DNA from: Streptomyces achromogenes
GTDB lineage: Bacteria; Actinomycetota; Actinomycetes; Streptomycetales; Streptomycetaceae
Reading direction: 5' to 3'
Length of the DNA: 64,000 bases
NCBI RefSeq assembly: GCF_030816715.1
Contig: NZ_JAUSYH010000001.1
Span: forward strand, 4,960,001-5,024,000
Under the pieces are notes generated by a model. The model was not told where the DNA came from. It worked only from the letters and a program-made list of their open reading frames with translations, and searched no databases. How positions within the stretch are numbered: position 1 is the stretch's first letter; every line of letters begins with the position of its first letter. Made by a program: the position numbers and the translations under genes. Below, piece after piece: positions 10,736 to 19,117 of the stretch.

Positions 10736-10780
10736 GGGCAGGGCCGCCGGGAAGGCGGTGGCTGCGCGGACCCGTGCGAC

Positions 10781-12616
10781 CTATGCCGCGCGTACGTCTC
10801 TCTCCGCCACGGCGTGCGCACACGCGCGGGGCGCGCGGGAGCGGCGGCGCAGGAAGCGCGGCAGGGGGAGGGCGAGGCTGACGAAGCCCTCGGCCTGCAT
10901 TGCGGCGAAGCCGATGCGGGGCAGGTCGGCGGAGGCCCGGTAGACGACGAAGCGGGGTTCCCAGCGAGGCTGGAACTTGGCGTTGAACTTGTACAGCGAT
11001 TCGATCTGGAACCAGCGCGAGAGGAAGACCAGCAGCCCGCGCCAGGCGCGCAGCACGGGACCGGCGCCGATCTTCTCTCCCCGGGCCAGGGCGGAGCGGA
11101 ACATCGCGAAGTTCAGCGACACGCGCGTGATGCCGAACTTCGGCGCGGCCTGGAGAGCGGCGACGATCAGCAGTTCGTTCATGCCCGGGTCGGCCGAGCG
11201 GTCGCGTCGCATCAGGTCGAGGGAGGCCCCGTCCGGACCCCAGGGCACGAAGTGCAGGATCGCCTTCAGGTCGCCGTACTCGCCGGGGACCTCGTCGGCC
11301 TTGTGAGCGGTGGCGATGAGGCAGTCCCCGTCGGAGGCGTCGCCGACGCGGCCCAGGGCCATGGAGAAGCCGCGCTCGGTGTCGGTGCCGCGCCAGTCCT
11401 CCGCGGCCCGCCGGATGCGCTCCAGCTCGGCCTCGCCCAGGTCACGTACGCGCCGCACCCGGGTCTCGTAACCGGCGCGTTCGATGCGCTTGACCATTTG
11501 GCGCACGTTGCGCATCGCGCGGCCGGCGAGGGAGAAATCCGCCACGTCCACCACCGCCTCGTCGCCCAGCTCCAGGGCGTCCAGACCGGTCTCGCGGGTC
11601 CACACCTCGCCGCCGGTCTCCGAGCAGCCCATGACGGCGGGCGTCCAGGAGTGGGCCTTGGCCTCGTCCATGAAGCGTTCGATGGCGCCGGGCCAGGCTT
11701 CGACATCGCCGATGGGGTCGCCGCTGGCGAGCATCACGCCGGAGACCACGCGGTAGGTGACGGCCGCCTTGCCGCTGGGGGAGAAGACGACGGCCTTGTC
11801 GCGGCGCAGCGCGAAGTGGCCGAGGGAGTCACGCCGGCCGTGCTTGTCCAGCAGGACGCGCAGCCGGCTCTCGTCCTCCTCGGTGAGACGCGCGGCCGGG
11901 TGCTCGGGGCGGAAGGCGAGGTAGATCGTGGTGACGGCGGTGATCCAGCCGAGGGCGCCGAGGGAGAAGGCGACCGTCCAGGAGGTGTTGCCCTGGTAGT
12001 CGACCGGGCCCTCGAAGCCGAAGAGGCCGTACAGGACGTGCGTGATGCGATCGGCCAGGCTCGGGTCGCCGATCAGGCGCCCCGGGTGGACGCTGACGAT
12101 GACCAGGCCCAGACCCAGGGAGCCGGCGCCCATGAGGACGAAGTTGGCGAGCGCACGCCAGCGGCTGCGCGGGTCGGGCAGCGCCTTGAACTGGTCGCGG
12201 TGCACCAGCAGCGGGACGAGGAGGGCGACCGAGATGAGCGCGCCCACGATGGAGTGCCGGTACACGAACTGCGAGATCGCGCCCGCCGGGAGCAGGACCA
12301 CGGCGGCTCGCCAGGCGCGCCGCTTGCCGCGCCTGAGGCCGTGGGCGAGCAGCAGCAGCAGGACGCCGGCGCTGAGTGACAGCGCGGCCGCGAAGGGCCC
12401 GAACGAACCGGGCAGCACCTCGGCGAAGCTGTGCATACGGCTGTGCCGGAACCGCGGGAAGACGCCGCCGGCGACGTCCAGCAGGCCCACGAGGGCACAG
12501 GCCCGGGCGACGAGGGACGGCACGGCCTCGGGGCGCGGACCTCGCACTATCCGCCGCACCCGGCTGCTACGGGGCGGAACCCCACCCGACATTTCCCCAT
12601 CTTCGGTGACAGACAT
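10781..12616 (-). CDS. phosphatidylglycerol lysyltransferase-domain (DUF2156) membrane protein
   Basis: A 611-residue protein with an N-terminal block of six or more hydrophobic helices (to about residue 210) and a C-terminal DUF2156 domain, the GNAT-like catalytic half of MprF-type aminoacyl-phosphatidylglycerol synthases. Visible family segments include SPSGKAAVTYRVVSGVMLA, GDPIGDVE, ARSLAGRAMRNVRQ-like positions, and LDLMRRD with GMNELLI. It should transfer an amino acid, probably lysine or alanine, from aminoacyl-tRNA to membrane lipid and reduce surface negative charge. The ATG at 12616 has GGGA about 7 nt upstream; an in-frame ATG at 12667 adds 17 residues. It is divergent from a membrane esterase. 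Amino-acid specificity is unknown. Confidence 0.8.
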   Translation of the reverse strand: MSVTEDGEMSGGVPPRSSRVRRIVRGPRPEAVPSLVARACALVGLLDVAGGVFPRFRHSRMHSFAEVLPGSFGPFAAALSLSAGVLLLLLAHGLRRGKRRAWRAAVVLLPAGAISQFVYRHSIVGALISVALLVPLLVHRDQFKALPDPRSRWRALANFVLMGAGSLGLGLVIVSVHPGRLIGDPSLADRITHVLYGLFGFEGPVDYQGNTSWTVAFSLGALGWITAVTTIYLAFRPEHPAARLTEEDESRLRVLLDKHGRRDSLGHFALRRDKAVVFSPSGKAAVTYRVVSGVMLASGDPIGDVEAWPGAIERFMDEAKAHSWTPAVMGCSETGGEVWTRETGLDALELGDEAVVDVADFSLAGRAMRNVRQMVKRIERAGYETRVRRVRDLGEAELERIRRAAEDWRGTDTERGFSMALGRVGDASDGDCLIATAHKADEVPGEYGDLKAILHFVPWGPDGASLDLMRRDRSADPGMNELLIVAALQAAPKFGITRVSLNFAMFRSALARGEKIGAGPVLRAWRGLLVFLSRWFQIESLYKFNAKFQPRWEPRFVVYRASADLPRIGFAAMQAEGFVSLALPLPRFLRRRSRAPRACAHAVAERDVRAA

Positions 12617-12689
12617 CGCATCCCGTAGTTCCGCGAGAGACTTTGGACCCGGTGCCGATTCGGGCATCCGGCGACATTGCGCCCTCTAG

Positions 12690-12715
12690 GACGGTGTCTT
12701 GGGGAGAGAGGTTCA
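12690..12715 (-). promoter_or_regulatory. candidate SigE-type promoter for the lipid aminoacyltransferase gene
   Basis: On the minus strand TGAAC (12715-12711) is followed after 17 nt by CGTC (12693-12690). The Streptomyces SigE consensus is GGAAC, 16-17 nt, then C/GGTC, so one -35 base differs. A match this short can occur by chance a few times in 64 kb. The encoded function, membrane modification, fits the SigE regulon. Confidence 0.35.
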
Positions 12716-12826
12716 CTCGTCTCGCCAAAGCCGTTGAAAAGACCAGGGAAAGTTCGGGACAAGCCCTCGCGAAGGAGTCGGGGGAGCGGGCGTGATCCCG
12801 GATGGAGAGCAGGCAGGAAACACCGC

Positions 12827-13954
12827 ATGGGTCTCACGAGCAACAAAGTGCTTCTGCTGTCAGTGCTGTTCGCCGTATTGCTGTTCATCGGAACGGTGTG
12901 GCTGTGGCCGCGTCTGGCCAAGCGCAACTGGCGGGCCGTCGGCGGGCGCGTCGGGCTGCTGCTCGCCACGCAATTGGCGCTCTTCGTGTCCATAGGGCTG
13001 TCCGCCAACCAGGCGTTCGGCTTCTACGCCAGTTGGGCGGACCTGTTCGGTCAGGAGACGGACCAGGGCGTGGTCGTCGACCACGCGAAGGGCGGCGCGC
13101 CGGCGGGTCCGCTGCGGGTGGTCGACACCCGGCGGGTGGACGGCGGCGGCAGCGGGATGCCGCGCTTCGGCGGGCAGATCCAGAAGATCGCCGTCATCGG
13201 GCGTACGACGGACATCGCCACGCCCGCGTACGTGTACCTGCCGCCGGAGTACTTCGATCCGCAGAACCGCACCCGGACCTTCCCCGCGGCCGTGGTCCTC
13301 ACGGGCTACCCGGGCACGGCGGAGGCGCTGGTGAACAAGCTGCACTACCCGAGCACCGCGCGGACGCTCGCGAAGAACGGGCGCATGCAGCCGATGATCC
13401 TGGTGATGATGCGGCCGACGGTCGCGCCGCCGCGGGACACCGAGTGCGTCGACATCCCGCACGGCCCGCAGACCGAGTCGTTCTTCGCCAAGGACCTGCC
13501 GGAGGCCGTGACGGCCCACTACCGGGTGAACAAGAAGCCCGGCGGCTGGGGCATCATCGGCGACTCCACGGGCGGCTACTGCGCCCTGAAGCTGGCGATG
13601 CACCACCCGGAGGTCTACGGGGCGGGCGCGGGCCTGTCGGCCTACTACAAGGCGCCGAGCGACCCGACCACCGGCGACCTCTTCCACGGGAACAAGAAGC
13701 TCCGCAATGAAGCCGATTTGCACTGGTTTCTGAAGAATCGTTCCGCTCCGGCCACCTCGCTGCTCGTCACCAGCAGCAAGGCCGGTGAGTCCAACTACAA
13801 GCCGACGCTGAAGTTCATAGAGCTGGCGAAGTCCACCCACAGGACCAGGATCTCGTCGATCATCCTGGAAAGCGGCGGGCACAACTTCAACACCTGGCGC
13901 CGGGAGATCCCGCCGACCCTGGAGTGGGTCAGCGAACGGCTCACCGCGCGGTGA
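12827..13954 (+). CDS. membrane-anchored alpha/beta-hydrolase, esterase/antigen-85-like
   Basis: A 375-residue protein with two N-terminal hydrophobic helices (about residues 7-24 and 42-62), then an external alpha/beta-hydrolase domain of the putative-esterase (EstD/antigen 85) class. The nucleophile elbow is GDSTGGYCA with Ser near residue 247. A later His in ILESGGHNFNTWRRE fits the catalytic His. Two Cys residues, in PRDTECVDIP and GGYCALK, could pair outside the cell. The ATG at 12827 has AGGAAA 8 nt upstream. It is divergent from the DUF2156 transferase, so a role in deacylating or remodelling aminoacylated or glycosylated membrane lipid is a reasonable guess, not shown by the sequence. 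Confidence 0.8.
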   Translation: MGLTSNKVLLLSVLFAVLLFIGTVWLWPRLAKRNWRAVGGRVGLLLATQLALFVSIGLSANQAFGFYASWADLFGQETDQGVVVDHAKGGAPAGPLRVVDTRRVDGGGSGMPRFGGQIQKIAVIGRTTDIATPAYVYLPPEYFDPQNRTRTFPAAVVLTGYPGTAEALVNKLHYPSTARTLAKNGRMQPMILVMMRPTVAPPRDTECVDIPHGPQTESFFAKDLPEAVTAHYRVNKKPGGWGIIGDSTGGYCALKLAMHHPEVYGAGAGLSAYYKAPSDPTTGDLFHGNKKLRNEADLHWFLKNRSAPATSLLVTSSKAGESNYKPTLKFIELAKSTHRTRISSIILESGGHNFNTWRREIPPTLEWVSERLTAR

Positions 13955-14228
13955 GCGGGTGGAACGGGGGGAACGGGGGGAACGAGGTGGGGCGGCGGCC
14001 AGGCGCGTGACCGGTGTGCGGCGGTGTGCGCCCGTGGGGCGCAGGGGGCGTCCGTGAGGGTGCGGGAGGCCGGTGAGGTGACGGGGAAGTGCGGGACCGG
14101 AAATGATCTTGTCGTTTGTCGAATTCGGTGACAGCCGGGTTTCCTGATGTCCTGTGAAGGCTTCGGTATGGCTGAGTTTTTGTGGGGCGGGGCGCCAACA
14201 TTCGCCTACGCGCGGTAAGTTTCTGGCC
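13955..14228 (+). other. 274-bp intergenic region with the promoter of the coiled-coil protein gene
   Basis: The first part is G-rich with short repeats of ggaacgggg (13961-13987). The centre (about 14098-14180) is unusually AT-rich for this genome, with a direct repeat TTGTCG(T)TTGTCG. TAAGTT at 14216-14221 stands 7 nt before the ATG at 14229 and is probably a -10 for a leaderless mRNA. Confidence 0.45.
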
Positions 14229-15794
14229 ATGCCACGTGGACGTCACCGTCATTCCCCGCCTCTGCACAGGCTGCTGCCCCCCTCGGTGATCGCAGGCGTC
14301 TCCCTTGTCTGCGCTCTCGGCCCCTGGGTGTTCACGCAGCAGACGACTCTCCGCGGCCTGGCGGCGGCGGCCGCGGTCACGGCGATCGTCGGCGCGGTCG
14401 TCATGCGCCGTTGGGACATGCAGGCCGGCAAGCACGTCGCCGACCTCACGCGCGCGCGTGCCAGTGACGAGTGGCGTTATGAGGAACGGGTCGCCGAACT
14501 GGAGAGCGACCTCGACGAGTCGCGTGAGCTGCGGGTCAAGCTGGAGCAGCGGCTGCGGGCCAAGCGCGCCGAGCTCGCCGGCCTGCGCAACGAGCACGCG
14601 GCGCTGCTGCGCCGCTACGCCACCGCCGAGACCGAGCGGGCGAGCGCCCTGGAGGGCCGCCGTCTGCTCGAGATAGAGGCGGTGCCCGCGCTGCCCGGCC
14701 CGCCCGCGAGCGAGCCCACCGCGGATTCCGCCGTCGAGGTACGGGACGCCGTCGAGGGTCCGGACGCCGCCGAAGGCGCGGAGTCGGCCGAGGCGGCGGA
14801 GTCGGTGGAGTCGGCTGTGGCCGAGTCGGGTGAGCCCCGCGCGGACGTTCCGCAGTTCTCGGCGGTCTTCTCACCCGAGGGTTCGAAGCTGTTCCTGCGG
14901 GCGCAGGCCGCTCTGGCACGGCTGGACACCGACGGCGTCGAGTCCGCGAAGGACCAGGACCTCGCCGCGGCCCCCTCCGGGGAGGAGCCCGCCCGGGCGG
15001 CCTCCGCGGAGGCCGGAGCCGCCGACGGCCACGCGGACGGCGCCCGGGAGGACGAGGCGCAGGGGAAGCCCGAGGCGGTCGACGAGCACGCGCGCGCGAC
15101 CGCCCCCCACCCGGCAGCCGACGACGAGACCCCGCCCGGCGTCGAGGCCTCGCGGGACGACAGGACCTCACAGGGCGTCGAAGCCTCGCACGACGCGGTG
15201 CCGGAGACCGAGGGGCCGCAGGAGGACACGGCCCCGGAGATCGCCACGGAGAACGAGCACCCCGGCGCCCTGGCCGACGCGCCGGAAGCCGTCAGGTCCC
15301 GTGGGGAGTCGGACGCCGCGCGGACCGCGCCGCAGCCCGAGCCGCCCCTGGACCCGGAGCCCGGTGCCGCCCCGGCGCCCACCGCCACCACCGCCACCAC
15401 CCCCGCCGCCGTCGAGGCTGCGGCGGGTGCGGCCGGCGCGCTCCTGCCGCGTCCCGCCGCTCCCGTGCGGCCGCCCTCCGGTCACTTCGCCGTGCCGACC
15501 GCCGTGGCCGTCGTACCGACCGCGCAGCCCGTGCGACGCCCGACGGCGGAAGGCGGGTTCGACTTCTTCGGCACCAAGAGCGAGTCGACGCCGGACGCCC
15601 TCGAAGCCGTCCAGAACGAGGACCTGGCGGACGTCGTCGGCCAGGAGGCCCTCGCGCTGCACAAGGCCGAGTCCGAGGCGGAGTTCAAGCCGGCGGGCGA
15701 GGCGTCGCGCGGAGTCGGCCAGGTGATCGACCTGACCGCCCACGACGAGACGGAACAGATCGACCTCCAGCAGCTGCGCAGCGCGGTCTCCTGA
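14229..15794 (+). CDS. membrane-anchored coiled-coil protein with a long acidic disordered tail
   Basis: A 521-residue protein I do not recognise by function. A basic N terminus (RGRHRHS) is followed by two hydrophobic segments at about residues 17-35 and 40-59. A Glu/Arg-rich coiled coil runs from about residue 72 to 145. Some 300 residues of Ala/Glu/Pro/Asp-rich low complexity follow, with repeats such as GVEAS. The last 70 residues are more ordered: FDFFGTKSE, a Leu/Glu helix, then VIDLTAHDE and EQIDLQQLRSAVS. That design (membrane anchor, coil, flexible arm, terminal peptide) suits a tether or scaffold. The start follows TAAGTT and 7 nt, so it is likely leaderless. Confidence 0.75.
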   Translation: MPRGRHRHSPPLHRLLPPSVIAGVSLVCALGPWVFTQQTTLRGLAAAAAVTAIVGAVVMRRWDMQAGKHVADLTRARASDEWRYEERVAELESDLDESRELRVKLEQRLRAKRAELAGLRNEHAALLRRYATAETERASALEGRRLLEIEAVPALPGPPASEPTADSAVEVRDAVEGPDAAEGAESAEAAESVESAVAESGEPRADVPQFSAVFSPEGSKLFLRAQAALARLDTDGVESAKDQDLAAAPSGEEPARAASAEAGAADGHADGAREDEAQGKPEAVDEHARATAPHPAADDETPPGVEASRDDRTSQGVEASHDAVPETEGPQEDTAPEIATENEHPGALADAPEAVRSRGESDAARTAPQPEPPLDPEPGAAPAPTATTATTPAAVEAAAGAAGALLPRPAAPVRPPSGHFAVPTAVAVVPTAQPVRRPTAEGGFDFFGTKSESTPDALEAVQNEDLADVVGQEALALHKAESEAEFKPAGEASRGVGQVIDLTAHDETEQIDLQQLRSAVS

Positions 15795-15824
15795 CGACGC
15801 TGACGCCGCCGCTGTCCGGCCGCC

Positions 15825-15860
15825 GCGCCGCCGCTCAGCCCCGGGCGGGGGCGGCGGCGC
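15825..15860. terminator. terminator between convergent genes
   Basis: A 10-bp all-GC stem (15825-15834 with 15851-15860) and 16-nt loop, lying between the stops at 15794 and 15879. Confidence 0.5.
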
Positions 15861-15878
15861 GCGGTCGGGGCGAGCGGG

Positions 15879-17252
15879 TCATGTCATCCACCGGTCGGGC
15901 CGGGCGTCGCGGCGCCCGGTCCGAGACCGTTCGGCCTGGCTGTCGAGCAGTCGCGCGGCGTCCTGCGCGTCCCTCAGGCGGGCCGTGACCGTCTTTCCGG
16001 CCCCCGTGTCCACATGGACGTCCGCGAGGCCCCAGAGGCGCTGCCAGGGCCCCTGCGTCAGCCGTACGCTCTGGACCTTGGCGTGCGGCACCAGCGACAG
16101 ACGGCGGCGCAGCAGGCCGTGCCGGGCGGCGAACACGGTGTCCGTGACCGTGATGCCGTACCCCCGCCACCACACCGGCACACACCGTCCTGCCCGGCGC
16201 GGCGGGCGCTCCAGCGACGCTTCGGCCGGGACGGCCACCCCGGGCAGCACGCGCGCGACGACGATCTCCGCGGCCGCGTACGGGGCGACCGGCACGAGCA
16301 CGGAGTTGGCGGAGCCGGCCACGTCCAGCTCGACGCGCACCCAGCGCCGTCGCCGCCACAGCAGCGGCTGGACGATCCGCACGGTCTGCACCCGTCCGGG
16401 CGGCACCGTCTCGTGCGTGCGGTCCAGCAGGCCGTGATCGATCCGCAGCCCGTCCGGCGACTCGCCGACCGTCCAGTCGTACTCGCCGACGAAGCGTCCC
16501 ACGCTGCTCGCACCGACCGCGCCGAGCAGCGGCACCCCGGTCGCCAGGACCGTCCACACACTGTGGGTGGCCAGCCACAGCACGGGCGGCACGACGAGCG
16601 CGGCGGCCAGCGCGCCCCAGGTGGCGCCCGTCAGCGCCAGCGCGATCGCGAGCTCGCGCGCCGGCACCCGCAGCACCTCGCGCGCGGGAGCTTCACCCAT
16701 CTCGCGCGCCGCATCCGGGGCGAAGCCCGCCGCGCGCGCGAGGAGCTCGGCCCGTAGCGCGCGGGCCTCCTCCTCGCCCAGAAACGCGAGTTCGTCCTTC
16801 TTCTCGGCGCCGACCACGTCCAACCGGAGTTTCGCCACGCCCGCGACGCGGGCCAGCAGCGGCTGACTGACGTCGACCGCCTGGATGCGTTCCAGCCGGA
16901 TGTGCGCGGTGCGCCGGAACAGCAGCCCGGTCCGGATGCGCAGTTCGCCGTCGGTCACCGCGAAATGAGTGAACCACCAGGTCAGAAAGCCGTAGAGGGA
17001 GGCCGCGGGCACAAGGACGGCGAGCGCGATCAGCAGCGTCGTCGTGGTCAGCCGGGTGAGCTGCTCCTGCGCCTGGTTCGGGTCGTGCACCGCCCAGCCG
17101 ACGAGGACGGCGACGGGCGCCCAGGCCCGTCGGAACGGCGTCACGGGATGCAGCCGCCGTTCGGCGGCGGGCGGCGCCGGACGGACCGCGGACGCGCCGG
17201 GCGCCTGCGGCCCGCCGTCCTCCACACCGTCCTCCACGCCCGGTGCCGTCAC
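15879..17252 (-). CDS. multi-PH-domain (bPH2/DUF304, YdbT-like) membrane protein
   Basis: A 457-residue membrane protein of the YdbT/YdbS type. After a Pro-rich N terminus come membrane helices (about residues 48-100), a bacterial PH-like domain with DGELRIRTGLLFRRT and RLERIQAVDVSQPLLAR, a second helix pair (about 195-250), another PH-like unit with DGLRIDHGLLDRTHETVP and VQTVRIVQPLLWR, and a third with GYGITVTDTVFAARHGLL and VQSVRLTQGPWQRL. The three repeats share the pattern hydrophobic strand, basic turn, Q(S/T)V. The GTG at 17252 overlaps the stop of the upstream 170-residue partner (GTGA). B. subtilis YdbS/YdbT pairs have been linked to bacteriocin resistance; the role here is unknown. 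Confidence 0.85.
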   Translation of the reverse strand: MTAPGVEDGVEDGGPQAPGASAVRPAPPAAERRLHPVTPFRRAWAPVAVLVGWAVHDPNQAQEQLTRLTTTTLLIALAVLVPAASLYGFLTWWFTHFAVTDGELRIRTGLLFRRTAHIRLERIQAVDVSQPLLARVAGVAKLRLDVVGAEKKDELAFLGEEEARALRAELLARAAGFAPDAAREMGEAPAREVLRVPARELAIALALTGATWGALAAALVVPPVLWLATHSVWTVLATGVPLLGAVGASSVGRFVGEYDWTVGESPDGLRIDHGLLDRTHETVPPGRVQTVRIVQPLLWRRRRWVRVELDVAGSANSVLVPVAPYAAAEIVVARVLPGVAVPAEASLERPPRRAGRCVPVWWRGYGITVTDTVFAARHGLLRRRLSLVPHAKVQSVRLTQGPWQRLWGLADVHVDTGAGKTVTARLRDAQDAARLLDSQAERSRTGRRDARPDRWMT

Positions 17253-17761
17253 AGCCCCGCCGATCGGGCCTCGCCGAGTTCGGTGAGCCGGTCGCGCAGC
17301 CGTTCCGCCTCGGCGGGGTCGAGACCCGGGATGGCGGCGTCGGTCGCGGCGGCCGCGGTGTGCAGCTGGACGCCGGCCAGCCCGAAGCGGCGCTCGAAGG
17401 GGCCGGAGGTGACCTCGACGAGCTGCATGCGCCCGTACGGCACGACGGTCTCCTCGTGCCACAGCACGCCCCGGCTGATCAGCAGGTCGTCGGCCCGCTC
17501 CGCGTACCGCCAGGAGCGCCAGTTGCGGCCGAGCAGCACCCAGCCCCAGCCGATGCCGGCCAGCGGCAGCAGCGCGAACGCGGCCCACGCGGGGCCGACG
17601 AGCAGACCGAGCAGCAGCCCGGTGCCGACGGCGGCGGGCGCCAGCCACAGCACCAGCAGCAGCCGCCGCATCCGCAGCAGTCCTGGCGGCAGCCCGGTCC
17701 ACCGCGGTCCGGCCTCCGTCGTCTCCGCGCCCCCCGGGCTCACCGGGCTCCCCGTCTCCAT
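17249..17761 (-). CDS. PH-domain (bPH2/DUF304, YdbS-like) membrane protein
   Basis: A 170-residue partner of the longer PH-domain protein. Two hydrophobic helices (about residues 30-50 and 54-75) precede one bPH2 domain with DDLLISRGVLWHEETVVPYGRMQLVEV, quoted here only by its key positions Leu-Ile-Ser-Arg-Gly and Tyr-Gly-Arg-Met-Gln. The conserved GPFERRFGLAGVQLHTA motif is present. The ATG at 17761 has TACGCT 6 nt upstream on the minus strand and no ribosome site. It overlaps the next gene by 4 nt, so the two are translationally coupled, and it is divergent from nuoD2 across 31 bp. Confidence 0.85.
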   Translation of the reverse strand: METGSPVSPGGAETTEAGPRWTGLPPGLLRMRRLLLVLWLAPAAVGTGLLLGLLVGPAWAAFALLPLAGIGWGWVLLGRNWRSWRYAERADDLLISRGVLWHEETVVPYGRMQLVEVTSGPFERRFGLAGVQLHTAAAATDAAIPGLDPAEAERLRDRLTELGEARSAGL

Positions 17762-17767
17762 GCGCCC

Positions 17768-17773
17768 AGCGTA
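17768..17773 (-). promoter_or_regulatory. -10 box for leaderless PH-domain operon
   Basis: TACGCT on the minus strand, 6 nt before the ATG at 17761. It lies inside the 31-bp divergent spacer shared with nuoD2. Confidence 0.45.
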
Positions 17774-17792
17774 CGTAGGGGAGACTGGTGCC

Positions 17793-18944
17793 ATGACTCC
17801 CACGACGGAGACCACGGTCGGGATCGGCGGCGCCGCGGAGAGCACCGACATGGTGCTCAACATCGGTCCCCAGCACCCCTCCACGCACGGTGTGCTGCGG
17901 CTGCGGCTCGTGCTGGACGGCGAGCGCATCCAGCACGCGGAGCCGGTGATCGGCTACATGCACCGCGGCGCGGAGAAGCTGTTCGAGGCCCGCGACTACC
18001 GGCAGATCGTCATGCTGGCCAACCGTCACGACTGGCTGTCGGCGTTCTCCAACGAGCTGGGCGTGGTCCTCGCGGTGGAGCGGATGCTCGGCATGGAGGT
18101 CCCCGAGCGCGCGGTGTGGACCCGCACGCTGCTCGCCGAGCTGAACCGGGTGCTCAACCACCTGATGTTCCTCGGCTCCTACCCCCTGGAGCTCGGCGGC
18201 ATCACGCCCGTGTTCTACGCCTTCCGTGAGCGCGAGGTGCTGCAGAACGTGATGGAGGAGGTCTCCGGCGGGCGCATGCACTACATGTTCAACCGTGTCG
18301 GCGGCCTCAAGGAGGACGTGCCGGCCGGCTGGGCCTCCCGCGCGCGGGGGGCGGTCGCCGCCGTGCGCTCCCGTATGGACGTCTTCGACGACCTCGTGCT
18401 CGGCAACGAGATCTTCCGGGGGCGCACGCGGGACGTCGGCGTCCTCGCGCCGGAGCATGTGCACGCCTACGGCGTGAGCGGGCCGATCGCGCGCGGCTCG
18501 GGCGTCGACTTCGACCTGCGCAGGGACGAGCCGTATCTCGCCTACGGGGAGCTGCAGGACACTCTGAAGGTGGTGACGCGCACCGAGGGCGACTGTCTCG
18601 CCCGCTTCGAGTGCCTCCTGGAGCAGACCTACAACGCGCTCGCTCTCGCGGACGCCTGCCTGGACCGTCTCGCCGCCCTGCCGCCCGGCCCGATCAACCA
18701 ACGGCTGCCGAAGGTCCTCAAGGCACCCGAGGGGCACACGTACGCGTGGACCGAGAACCCTCTCGGCATCAACGGCTACTACCTCGTCAGCAAGGGCGAG
18801 AAGACGCCGTACCGGCTGAAGCTGCGCTCGGCGTCGTACAACAACATCCAGGCGCTCACCGAACTGCTGCCGGGCACCCTGGTCGCCGACATGGTGGCCA
18901 TCCTGGGGTCGATGTTCTTCGTGGTGGGAGACATCGACAAATAG
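17793..18944 (+). CDS. nuoD2: orphan NADH-quinone oxidoreductase subunit D (NuoD2)
   Basis: Homologue of the 49-kDa complex I subunit that lines the quinone site; 383 residues. GPQHPSTHGVLRL is at 25-37, GYMHRGAEKL at 54-63, FYAFREREVLQNV near residue 150, RGSGVDFDLR near 235, and it ends GDIDK. The His equivalent to T. thermophilus Nqo4 His38 is present (H32), but the position of the quinone-site Tyr87 (RMDY) is Trp81 (RHDW). The terminal residue is Lys, not the usual Arg. No other nuo gene is in the window, so it is an orphan paralogue. Start at the ATG at 17793 with GGGGAGA upstream. A MidA-type methyltransferase gene lies tail-to-tail with it. Confidence 0.92.
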   Translation: MTPTTETTVGIGGAAESTDMVLNIGPQHPSTHGVLRLRLVLDGERIQHAEPVIGYMHRGAEKLFEARDYRQIVMLANRHDWLSAFSNELGVVLAVERMLGMEVPERAVWTRTLLAELNRVLNHLMFLGSYPLELGGITPVFYAFREREVLQNVMEEVSGGRMHYMFNRVGGLKEDVPAGWASRARGAVAAVRSRMDVFDDLVLGNEIFRGRTRDVGVLAPEHVHAYGVSGPIARGSGVDFDLRRDEPYLAYGELQDTLKVVTRTEGDCLARFECLLEQTYNALALADACLDRLAALPPGPINQRLPKVLKAPEGHTYAWTENPLGINGYYLVSKGEKTPYRLKLRSASYNNIQALTELLPGTLVADMVAILGSMFFVVGDIDK

Positions 18945-19117
18945 CCGGGCCGCCGGGTCGTCAGGCCATCGCGCCTCCGGGTCGTCGGGCCGCCGGGCCA
19001 TCGGGCAGTCGGGCAGGCAGGGTCATCGGGTCGGCAGGCGGTCGCGCGGCGCGCGCATGCGTCGCGACGGCCGGCCGGGCGACGGTCGCCCGGGGCGGCA
19101 GGTCTGGAGACGGTCGG
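18945..19117. repeat. short GC-rich imperfect direct repeats between nuoD2 and the methyltransferase gene
   Basis: The 173-bp space between convergent stops is built from imperfect repeats of a roughly 9-nt unit like ccgggtcgt / ccgggccat (mainly 18947-19050). There is no coding frame of interest and no classic terminator. Confidence 0.45.

Noticed and set aside
10814..12379. A 521-codon plus-strand frame opposite the lipid transferase
   Set aside because: No recognisable domain; the minus-strand protein has clear membrane helices and DUF2156 motifs.
17262..19001. Long upstream continuation of the PH-domain frame through nuoD2 on the opposite strand
   Set aside because: It is antisense to a well-conserved gene; the true start is the GTG at 17252, coupled by GTGA to its partner.
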